In this document: positions 35,421-42,615 of the stretch, in pieces | Layout of the letters: the number at the start of each line of letters is the position of its first letter | Numbering within the stretch: the first letter of the stretch is position 1 | NCBI GenBank assembly: GCA_029265715.1 | Contig: JAJUGZ010000029.1 | Location: 1-42,615, forward strand | From: Bacteroidota bacterium | Lineage (GTDB): Bacteria; Bacteroidota; Bacteroidia; Bacteroidales; Prolixibacteraceae | Length of the DNA: 42,615 bases | Direction: 5' to 3' | Made by a program: the position numbers and the translations under genes | The notes under the pieces: generated by a model | The model's database searches: none | What the model was told of the DNA's origin: nothing | The model's input: the letters and a program-made list of their open reading frames with translations, nothing else

Positions 35421-37268
35421 TTAGAAGTAGAAGATGTTGACCTTGCTACGTCTGCTCTGGGTAACTTTCGACTTCAGGATTTCGACAACAGTACGACGGT
35501 TCTGTGCATGTTCTTCTTCAGAACAGTTAACCCCGTCCCTACACCTGTTCACCAACTGCGATTCGCCCAATCCAACGTATTGAATACGTTTGGCATCAAT
35601 CCCATGAGCAACCAGGTACTCGAATGATGATTGGGCCCGCTTTCCCGAAAGTTCCATATTGTATTCAGCCGTACCGCGGGAGTCGGTATGCGATTCCAGC
35701 TTTATCTCCAGGTTTGGATACTGGTTCATCACATCAACTAAGCGGTCGAGCTCTTTAGCCGCATCAGGCCGGATATCCCATTTGTTATAATCGTAATAAA
35801 TATTCTTGAGTTCAATCCGGGAACCGGCATCCAACGAATACAATTCGAACAAATAAGCCAGCGAGCCGGGCTCCATTCCTTCGGTCGAAACATCGACTTC
35901 GGTTCCAAAAAAGTTTTTGGCCCCTACCTCGACATTATATTTTTTACCCGGTTGCACATTGTATGAGAATTCACCCTGCAAATCAGCAAACAAAGTATCT
36001 GCCGGGGCATTCTCGCTGTTAATGATAATCCGCGCATCCGGAACGGGCGCACCGCCCAAAATATTCACAACCTGACCTTCAATCAGGAAATCCGGATCAA
36101 GATAAATCTCTTCACTGTGGCTACCGGCTATTGCCAGGCTTGACAAGTCAATATCTTTCTGAGCAACAGCATAACCATCTTTCACTGCTTTGGCCACATA
36201 TTTGTCGCCAACTTTCAATTTGGGTACGATAAGGCCTGTGACATCAGTCTTTCCTTCAAAAACAGTTTTCCCTTTGCTGTCAGCAATTTTCACATTTGTC
36301 TCCGGAAGGAACTTTTTTGTGTAGGATGACATGGTAATCAGGTCAAATTTAAACTCGTTTACCCGCAAACAGTAAATATCGTCGTCGCCCTTCCCGCCTG
36401 AGCGGTTCGATGCAAAATAGCCTAACATATTGCTGGGATGGACAACCAACCCGAAATCATCGGCATCGGAATTAATCGGGCTGCCAAAGTTAACTACTGC
36501 TGCCGACGAGTTTACGGGGAACGCGGTGTGGAACAAATCCAGTTTTCCGCTTCCACCATGACCATCGGAAGAGAAAATCAAAATCCCATTGTTAGTTAAA
36601 AAAGGGAACATTTCTTTCCCTGGCGTATTGATTTTGTTGCCCAAATTCTGTGGTTTCGACCATTTCCCATTTTCCCGGACCGACATATACAAGTCGGTTT
36701 CGCCAAACCCGCCTGGCATATCACTGGTAAAAACCAACGTATCGCCACCCTGGCTAATGGTTGGATGGGCAATCGAATACGTCTTGTCGTTGTATGGGAA
36801 TTTCTCAGAAAAAACCCAACCTGCTCCTGACTTTTTGTAGACAACGATGCCCAACCGAATATTCTTCTTTTGAAAAACAATATTTTGGGTTTCCGGATCT
36901 TCATAATTAGATTGAGACAAAAACAACTCTCCCGTTTTTTCACAGAACGACAACGGGCCTTCATGGTATTCTGAAATCAGGCTAATTTCGCGTTTCCGCT
37001 CATTCAGAATATTGCCATTCGCATCCAGATCAGACGAAAACAAGTCGTAGAAACTCTTTTTCCCAATGGCCTTGGGATTTTCGTCGTTGAACGAGGAGAA
37101 CAGCAGTTCGTTGCCAATGATTGCCGGGCCAAAATCGCTTGTAGCTGTATTGACCGACAAGTCCTCGACCGTCAGGTTAACACCCTCAAAAATCGTTTTG
37201 TTCTGTGCAAACCCGGTAATTATACATCCCAGGAAGATGCTTACAAATAGGAAGTTGCTCTTTTTCAT
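35421..37268 (-). CDS. OmpA-family outer-membrane protein with PD40 propeller (PorE-like)
   Basis: Starting at the ATG at 37268 the protein has 615 residues and a good signal peptide (MKKSNFLFVSIFLGCIITGFAQ). The open frame extends 31 codons upstream to 37361, but that part is encoded by the dispersed repeat and buries the signal. Domain order: WD40-like/PD40 repeats (FTSDMPGGFGETDLYMSVRE, FSSDGHGGSGKLDLFHTAF, FASNRSGGKGDDDIYCLRV), one or two carboxypeptidase-regulatory-like domains, and a C-terminal OmpA peptidoglycan-binding domain (IYYDYNKWDIRPDAAKELDR, ESHTDSRGTAEYN, NRRTVVEIL). This layout matches PorE-like proteins that tie the type IX secretion system to the cell wall. It follows PorP/SprF in the same operon. 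Confidence 0.9.
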   Translation of the reverse strand: MKKSNFLFVSIFLGCIITGFAQNKTIFEGVNLTVEDLSVNTATSDFGPAIIGNELLFSSFNDENPKAIGKKSFYDLFSSDLDANGNILNERKREISLISEYHEGPLSFCEKTGELFLSQSNYEDPETQNIVFQKKNIRLGIVVYKKSGAGWVFSEKFPYNDKTYSIAHPTISQGGDTLVFTSDMPGGFGETDLYMSVRENGKWSKPQNLGNKINTPGKEMFPFLTNNGILIFSSDGHGGSGKLDLFHTAFPVNSSAAVVNFGSPINSDADDFGLVVHPSNMLGYFASNRSGGKGDDDIYCLRVNEFKFDLITMSSYTKKFLPETNVKIADSKGKTVFEGKTDVTGLIVPKLKVGDKYVAKAVKDGYAVAQKDIDLSSLAIAGSHSEEIYLDPDFLIEGQVVNILGGAPVPDARIIINSENAPADTLFADLQGEFSYNVQPGKKYNVEVGAKNFFGTEVDVSTEGMEPGSLAYLFELYSLDAGSRIELKNIYYDYNKWDIRPDAAKELDRLVDVMNQYPNLEIKLESHTDSRGTAEYNMELSGKRAQSSFEYLVAHGIDAKRIQYVGLGESQLVNRCRDGVNCSEEEHAQNRRTVVEILKSKVTQSRRSKVNIFYF

Positions 37269-37364
37269 CCGAAAGTAATTTCTTTTTAAATAGCCGGATG
37301 GAACTCGCATGTAGCAATCTTCATCCTTTTTTGTGTTTTGGTATAAGCATGCTCGTTTCATAGC
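37264..37364 (-). repeat. Dispersed repeat copy 2, covering the ompA start codon
   Basis: On the minus strand it reads GCTATGAAACGAGCATGCTT... and later GCTACATGCGAGTTCCATCC and TTTCGGATGAAAA. It aligns with 8402-8278 except for a gap of roughly 35 bases. The ATG of the OmpA-family gene is the ATG of the final TTTCGGATG. The element starts 18 bases after the PorP/SprF stop codon. Confidence 0.8.
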
Positions 37365-37381
37365 ATATATATTTATCAGGT

Positions 37382-38320
37382 TCAGAAATAACGTGGAGAA
37401 GTAACCTTAGTACTCAGGAAATTCAGTTCGTACGAAACCATGATCTCATGTGTCCCGTTCTGATAAGAACCCAGTTTGGAGGTATGAATGTCATAAGCAT
37501 ACCCAACCCGAAGTTTCCGGTTAATGATGATCTGCATGTTCGCCCCAAACGATCCTTCGGTCCGTCCCACTGCGCCAACCCAAAGCCGGTCGGCAAACAG
37601 GAAACTGGCATTGATATCGGCAACAACCGGCGATGCCGTAACCGCACGCAGGTTGAATGAAGGCTTAAATTTAACAACCTTGCTCATATCAAATACATAT
37701 CCCCCTATCAGGAAAAAGTGACGGATTGCATATTCTGTTTTATAATCTGTCGCCCCAAGTTCAAAATCATTTTTCAGAATTTTTGGGACCGATAACCCCA
37801 GATAATACCGATCGGATGATAAAAAGGCGCCAATACCAAAATTGGGCATATACTTCTGATCAATGATATCATTAAACGAAGGGTCCAGATCAGGATATGT
37901 CGTATACTTCATCAAATTGTTTGAGTAATTAGTTATACCGGCTTTTACTCCTAAACGCAAATAAACTCCTTCTTTCATTTTTAAACGATAGGAATAATCG
38001 CCAAATAAACCGAAACGCTTTTCGAAACCGATATCATCCTGAATGACAGTGAGCCCCAACCCGACATTCTTACTTCTCAATGGAGCCTGGATTGTAAACG
38101 TATATGTATCAGGGGCCTGATTGAACCCGACCCACTGTTGCCGCCCCAACGCCATAATCCCGATACTTTCCCAGGTACCGGCATAGGCCGGGTTGTACGA
38201 CTGGATATTAAACATGTACTGACTGTACATAGGATCTTGCTGCGAATAAGCGCTTCTGACGGAAACAACCACCAGAAATAAGCTTACAATACACGTTGCG
38301 ATAGTTTTTAAAGTCTTCAT
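37382..38320 (-). CDS. PorP/SprF-family outer-membrane protein
   Basis: This is a 312-residue protein with a signal peptide ending SAYSQ (about 27). The family opening QQDPMYSQYMFNIQSYNPAYAGT is characteristic, followed by repeated amphipathic strands of a 14-strand-like barrel (LGRQQWVGFNQAPDTYTFTI, GLGLTVIQDDIGFEKRFGLF). PorP/SprF proteins act with the type IX secretion system, and in Flavobacterium SprF is needed for export of the adhesin SprB encoded beside it. Here the gene directly follows the giant surface protein (12-base gap), so it is probably its dedicated partner. Confidence 0.95.
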   Translation of the reverse strand: MKTLKTIATCIVSLFLVVVSVRSAYSQQDPMYSQYMFNIQSYNPAYAGTWESIGIMALGRQQWVGFNQAPDTYTFTIQAPLRSKNVGLGLTVIQDDIGFEKRFGLFGDYSYRLKMKEGVYLRLGVKAGITNYSNNLMKYTTYPDLDPSFNDIIDQKYMPNFGIGAFLSSDRYYLGLSVPKILKNDFELGATDYKTEYAIRHFFLIGGYVFDMSKVVKFKPSFNLRAVTASPVVADINASFLFADRLWVGAVGRTEGSFGANMQIIINRKLRVGYAYDIHTSKLGSYQNGTHEIMVSYELNFLSTKVTSPRYF

Positions 38321-38332
38321 CTCAAGTGGTTT

Positions 38333-41300
38333 TTACCGGTTAATATATACAATACCTTTATGAATATTCGAGCCATCGAGCTTTAATATCACGAAATAAG
38401 TCCCGGCTGGAAGGAGTTTGCCTTTCCCTCCTACACCGTTTACATTGGTCCGTCCGTCCCACCAGGCATCCGGGTCTCCATACATCGGGATATTCCCATA
38501 ATGGTCTTTCTCGAACACTTTTGCACCCCAGCGGTTGTATACCTCGATACGGGCATCCGGATATTGATAGATCCCCCGGATTCTCAAATAATCATTATTT
38601 CCGTCGCCATTCGGAGAGAATGCATTTGGAATCAACAAATCACACGATTCCGGATCGAGATAATTGGGGATGCCATTGTAATTACAATCGTCATCAACGT
38701 CGCCCCAGATTGGCTCATAGGTCAAAACGCCATCGCCATCATCATCGTTGTCCCGATAATTCCTGATCCCATCGTTATCCAAGTCCTGCAATGAGATATT
38801 GGAGCCAACTTCATTCCCGGCAAGTCCGGTTCCATTAACATTATCATTGGCGTCATTCAATCCGTCGTTATCCGCATCGGTCAGGGCAAACGGATGATCG
38901 GGTTTCCCATCGCTGTTCGCATCCTGCCCTTCAGTCAGGTCCGGAACCCCGTCTCCATCGCTATCTTCATCCAGGTAATCCGGAATACCATCTTTATCTG
39001 TATCGATATTTCCCAGCAATGTTCCCCCGGAATCGGGATCAAAGGCATTGTCTAACCCATCATTATCCGAGTCAATTCCAGTTGCCACAATATATCGTGG
39101 GACTTCGGCCTGCCCCTCGTACATATCCGGGATTCCATCGTCATCCGAATCGATGTCCAGGTAATCAACAATTCCATCGCCATCCGAATCTCCGGAATTA
39201 TCGGCTTCCGTTTTAGTCAGGATTCCATCATTGTCATCATCAATGTCCCTATAGTTTGGCAAGCGGTCGTTATCCGAATTCAGGTTTTGTGCTCTCGAAC
39301 CAATCGAATTCCCGACATGGGTACCCCGGTTGTCAACCGTATCATACGCATCATCCAAACCATCGCCATCCGAATCTTTACCAACCGGCAAGATATCGGC
39401 TATCCCGTCTTTGTTGGCATCAAATGCTTCTACCGAATCGGGGATGCTGTCGTTATCCGAATCTTCGTCAAAGAAATCATATACCCCATCGCGATCCGAG
39501 TCAACAAGGACAATTGGAGTTCCGGAATTATCCGGATCGTAAGCATCATCCAGACCATCGCCGTCGGTATCCTTTCCGCTTGGAGGAATATACCCGATGG
39601 TGCGTTGACTTTCAACATTGTCCGGAATACCATCACCATCCGAATCAATGTCCAGATAATTAGCAAATCCATCCTTGTCGATATCTGCATTTCCCAACAT
39701 TTCAATACCATCCACAATTCCGTCATTATCCGAATCCTGGTCTCGCCAGTTCCTTACAATATCACCGTCAGAGTTGATCAGTTGGGCATTTGCGCCAAGT
39801 GGATTATTTAAATAATTACCAGACAAGTTATTAGTATCATATGCATCATCCAGACCATCGCCATCACTATCGGAGCCTGTTGGAACCACATCGGCAACAC
39901 CATCGTGGTTGAAATCATGTGTTTCAAGGGCATCCGAAATCCCATCATTATCAGAATCTGTATCCAGATAATCGGGTATTCCATCCTTATCCGAATCAAC
40001 GAGTACGATCGGAGTCCCCGAACTATCCGGATCATAGGCATCGTCCCAGCCATCGCCATCGCTATCCCGTCCAAGCGGGGCAATATAGGTTTGGTCACCC
40101 TGGCTTTCGATATTGTCAACAATTCCATCATTGTCTGAATCAATATCCAGACTATCCGGAATTCCATCGCCATCGGTATCAGTCAGCAAATCGCCTTCAT
40201 CAACATCCAGGATTCCGTCATTATCATCATCCACATCAACGGTATTATCAACGCCATCGTGATCTGAGTCAAGGGTCAAAATCACAGTTGCCTGATCGCA
40301 AAGCGGGACTAACGCATTATCACAGATCTCATACGTAAACGAATCAAGCCCAAAATAGAATGGTTCCGGCGTATATACGAAAGTACCATCCGCATGCAAA
40401 ACAATCGTTCCATGGTAAGGACCCGAAAGCGGAGTTGTTTTCAGAATAATCTGATCGCCATCCGGATCATAATCATTTGAAAGGATGTTAACCGAAGCCT
40501 GATCCCTGATCAGGAAATCATCAACAGCAACAGGTGCATGGTTAACCTCCGACACATTAATGTATACTGTTGATGCACTGCATGCAATTGGCTCCCCGTC
40601 ATCACAAACGGTATAGATAAATTGATCGGGGCCAATGTAATCCAGTACAGGAACATAGTTAAATGTACCATCCGAATTGAATGTCAAACTTCCATGCGCA
40701 GGCTCTGTGATCAGCGCAAACGTTGTGTTATCTCCTTCCGGGTCATAATCGTTGATCGACACGTCATTATTCAACGCGTTATTAATCTTGGTATAGAATG
40801 CATCGTCAACACTAACTGTTATGTTCGGATTTTGGCTCTCGCTGTATAGCAAAATCACATCGGCTTCACTACAAAGAGAAGGCGTTCCGTTGTCGCAGAT
40901 TTTATACCGGAAGGATAACTGACCGGTAAATCCAGGCGCCGGAACATAACTGAACGTTCCATCCGGGTTAATGGTCAGACTGCCCGATGAAGGATTGGTC
41001 ACCGGAGTCGTACTAATGGTCAACAAATCGCCATCCGGGTCATAATCATTGACAAGCAGGTTCCCTCCCACTGGCATTCCAAGCTGTGCGTTGTAAGCAT
41101 CCGGATTAGCCACCGGATATTGGTTAACAGTGGCATGATCGTTAATAATTGCAATATAAACAGTAGCCTGATCGGTGCCCCCATTCGAATCGCTTAACCG
41201 ATAGGTAAAAATATCATTTCCAATAAATCCGGGAGCTGGTGTATACGTATATGCCCCGGCTGCATTAATCGTCACGGTTCCATGAAGCGGATCAGATAAT

Positions 41301-42615
41301 TTAGTTACTGTCAAGAGGTCGCCGTCAACATCATAATCGTTCGTTAAAACATTCCCCGAAACAGGAATATTAACAAACGTGTTATTTATATCATCAATCG
41401 CAATTGGCGGATCGTTAACAGGCCCTACGGTAATTGAAACCTGAGCCTCATCGCAATTTCCGTCGGCATCGCAGATTCGATATGTAAATGTATCTGCCCC
41501 ATTGTAATTCTTGCCCGGCTTGTATGTTACAACCCCATTTGAACCAACTGTCACAGTTCCATGGGCAGGAGCGGTGATAATCGCCAATGTGGATGCGACC
41601 ATATTTTGATCGCAGTCGATATCATTAGCTAACACATTGATGTCGGTCGGAGTATCTTCCGCAATACTCCGGACATCATCGACTGCCAACGGAATACTCT
41701 TCAATGTTACAACCTGGGTGCACCTGGCCGTATTTCCACTTCGGTCAGTAACAGTCCAAACCACATTAGTAACCCCAACAGAGTAAGATCCTGAAGCATT
41801 TGACCCCCCATTGTGGTTGTTTGTAACGCTTACAATTCCACAATTATCAGAAACAGTCGGCGATGGAACAGAAACGAATCCTACACAGTTAGTTCCTGAT
41901 TGAATGGTTGTAACGACAGGATTTCCGCAGCTAATAACAGGAGGTACCGAATCAATAACTCTGACTGTAGCAGTACATTGAGCCTCATTCCCAGCAGCGT
42001 CAGAAACTGTAACCACCACTGATTGATTCCCAAGATTGTCACAATTAAACAAGCTACGACTAACTTCTATTCGCAAATCTCCCTGAGCTGTACAATTGTC
42101 AGATGTTCCTGCAAGCAAAGAAGCAATATCTTCATCTGTCAATTCATACTGATCATTCCCGCCTAATACAACCTGAATAGCATTACATTGTACAAGAGGC
42201 GGCGTTGTGTCAACAACTTCCAGAGAAGTAAAACAGGTGCTTGTATTTCCAGATGCATCAGCTACTGTTAATACAACAGTTGTTTGACCAATCCCAACCA
42301 AAGTTCCAGCCACAGGATTCTGCGTTACGGTAATAGAACCACTGGCAGTACAATTATCACTCACTGTCACATTTCCTGTCATGGTTGGAACAGATGCCAC
42401 ACAATTGTTATTGACAGAAATTGTTTGGCTGCTGGCACACGCAACAATCACCGGATCGATGTCATCAACCACCATGAAGGTCTTTGAGCAGCTCGCGCTG
42501 TTGCCGGCCTGGTCGGTGGCTGTCCAGACTACCGTATGCGTGCCGACACCAAACGGGCCGGCCTGATCGGCTGCGATGGTAATGTTGCCCGCACTGCTGC
42601 AATTGTCGGTCGCGC
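38333..42615 (-). CDS. Giant type IX-secreted multidomain surface protein (5' end outside window)
   Basis: The frame is open to the window edge, so the true start is beyond 42615; the first internal ATG is at 42475. About 1426 codons are visible. Domain order: one partial and three full HYR domains (to about 41700); five cadherin/Ig-like repeats of about 90 residues (VDDVRSIAEDTPTDINVLAN, VLTNDYDVDGD, LLVNDYDPDGD, SINDYDPEGD, ILSNDYDPDGD); a thrombospondin type-3 calcium-binding block (DSDGDGLDDAYD and variants) of three super-repeats (40183-38705); and a gliding-motility-type CHU_C C-terminal domain (LIPNAFSPNGDGNNDYLRI, VYNRWGAKVFEKD, LPAGTYFVILKLDGSNIHKG). That C-terminus marks type IX secretion (type B). 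It is a likely adhesin or matrix protein; the substrate is unknown. Confidence 0.93.
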   Translation of the reverse strand, partial: ATDNCSSAGNITIAADQAGPFGVGTHTVVWTATDQAGNSASCSKTFMVVDDIDPVIVACASSQTISVNNNCVASVPTMTGNVTVSDNCTASGSITVTQNPVAGTLVGIGQTTVVLTVADASGNTSTCFTSLEVVDTTPPLVQCNAIQVVLGGNDQYELTDEDIASLLAGTSDNCTAQGDLRIEVSRSLFNCDNLGNQSVVVTVSDAAGNEAQCTATVRVIDSVPPVISCGNPVVTTIQSGTNCVGFVSVPSPTVSDNCGIVSVTNNHNGGSNASGSYSVGVTNVVWTVTDRSGNTARCTQVVTLKSIPLAVDDVRSIAEDTPTDINVLANDIDCDQNMVASTLAIITAPAHGTVTVGSNGVVTYKPGKNYNGADTFTYRICDADGNCDEAQVSITVGPVNDPPIAIDDINNTFVNIPVSGNVLTNDYDVDGDLLTVTKLSDPLHGTVTINAAGAYTYTPAPGFIGNDIFTYRLSDSNGGTDQATVYIAIINDHATVNQYPVANPDAYNAQLGMPVGGNLLVNDYDPDGDLLTISTTPVTNPSSGSLTINPDGTFSYVPAPGFTGQLSFRYKICDNGTPSLCSEADVILLYSESQNPNITVSVDDAFYTKINNALNNDVSINDYDPEGDNTTFALITEPAHGSLTFNSDGTFNYVPVLDYIGPDQFIYTVCDDGEPIACSASTVYINVSEVNHAPVAVDDFLIRDQASVNILSNDYDPDGDQIILKTTPLSGPYHGTIVLHADGTFVYTPEPFYFGLDSFTYEICDNALVPLCDQATVILTLDSDHDGVDNTVDVDDDNDGILDVDEGDLLTDTDGDGIPDSLDIDSDNDGIVDNIESQGDQTYIAPLGRDSDGDGWDDAYDPDSSGTPIVLVDSDKDGIPDYLDTDSDNDGISDALETHDFNHDGVADVVPTGSDSDGDGLDDAYDTNNLSGNYLNNPLGANAQLINSDGDIVRNWRDQDSDNDGIVDGIEMLGNADIDKDGFANYLDIDSDGDGIPDNVESQRTIGYIPPSGKDTDGDGLDDAYDPDNSGTPIVLVDSDRDGVYDFFDEDSDNDSIPDSVEAFDANKDGIADILPVGKDSDGDGLDDAYDTVDNRGTHVGNSIGSRAQNLNSDNDRLPNYRDIDDDNDGILTKTEADNSGDSDGDGIVDYLDIDSDDDGIPDMYEGQAEVPRYIVATGIDSDNDGLDNAFDPDSGGTLLGNIDTDKDGIPDYLDEDSDGDGVPDLTEGQDANSDGKPDHPFALTDADNDGLNDANDNVNGTGLAGNEVGSNISLQDLDNDGIRNYRDNDDDGDGVLTYEPIWGDVDDDCNYNGIPNYLDPESCDLLIPNAFSPNGDGNNDYLRIRGIYQYPDARIEVYNRWGAKVFEKDHYGNIPMYGDPDAWWDGRTNVNGVGGKGKLLPAGTYFVILKLDGSNIHKGIVYINR
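38705..40183 (-). repeat. Three tandem 164-165-residue TSP3 super-repeats
   Basis: The calcium-binding block is built of three near-equal copies with starts at 40183 (TDTDGDGIPDSLD), 39691 (NADIDKDGFANYLD) and 39196 (SGDSDGDGIVDYLD). Lengths are 164, 165 and 164 codons. Each copy repeats the same order: D-rich loop, ESQ/EGQ, YIxPxG or similar, DSDGDGLDDAYDPD, GTPIVLVDSDKDG (divergent in copy 3), DGxADxxP and DSDNDGI. This is protein-coding repeat structure, not a CRISPR. Confidence 0.9.

Noticed and set aside
37269-37361. N-terminal extension of the OmpA-family gene (31 codons)
   Set aside because: Encoded by repeat DNA and would place the signal peptide 31 residues inside the protein; the ATG at 37268 is the better start.
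38705-40183. Regularly spaced repeats that look like a CRISPR array at DNA level
   Set aside because: They are codons for Asp-rich calcium loops in one long open frame, with variable spacing and no cas genes.

Overview
The window comes from a Bacteroidota chromosome, most likely an environmental or gut member of the Bacteroidales/Marinilabiliales type (inference). The clues are a SusC/SusD pair with a sigma/anti-sigma pair, a PorP/SprF protein, a PorE-like OmpA protein, a secreted giant protein with a gliding-motility-type C-terminal domain, and several GC-rich palindromic intergenic repeats of a kind common in this phylum. Every gene I can support, including the tRNA, is on the minus strand, so transcription runs from high to low coordinates.

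Region 1 (32932 down to 214) is a polysaccharide utilization locus aimed at the pectin rhamnogalacturonan I. In order of transcription it has an ECF sigma factor, a FecR-type anti-sigma factor, SusC with an STN signalling domain, SusD, a variant metallophosphoesterase, a PL22-like oligogalacturonate lyase, a GH106 alpha-L-rhamnosidase, a GH65-related lipoprotein, a GH2 beta-galactosidase, a 1234-residue putative (alpha/alpha)-barrel enzyme, a GH43-like beta-propeller enzyme, a protein with two tandem CE12 acetylesterase domains, a PL11 rhamnogalacturonan lyase, a single CE12 acetylesterase, GH28, GH105, a GNAT acetyltransferase and an AmpG-like MFS transporter. The model is that PL11 cuts the backbone and CE12 domains remove acetyl groups. 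SusC/D imports the oligomers, GH105/GH28/GH106/GH2/PL22 finish them in the periplasm, and the MFS protein carries products across the inner membrane. The far end of the locus abuts the right end of an ISL3-type insertion sequence (1-135).

Region 2 (33034-35218) holds a tRNA-Ser(CGA) with a strong terminator and a DsbD thiol:disulfide interchange protein. Region 3 (35344-42615) is an apparent three-gene surface operon. It contains a very large T9SS-type protein (cut by the window end) made of HYR domains, cadherin/Ig-like repeats, thrombospondin type-3 calcium repeats and a CHU_C-type C-terminal domain, followed by a PorP/SprF-like outer-membrane protein and an OmpA-family protein, and ends at an inverted-repeat terminator.

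The most unusual signals are not the enzymes. There is a plausible cis-antisense small RNA in the susC leader (about 31101-31171). Palindromic repeat DNA is translated in frame as the start of two signal peptides (14676-14699 and 17699-17758). A two-copy dispersed repeat (8119-8402 and 37264-37364) contains the start codon of the ompA-like gene in its second copy. The giant surface protein carries three exact-length 164-165-residue super-repeats.
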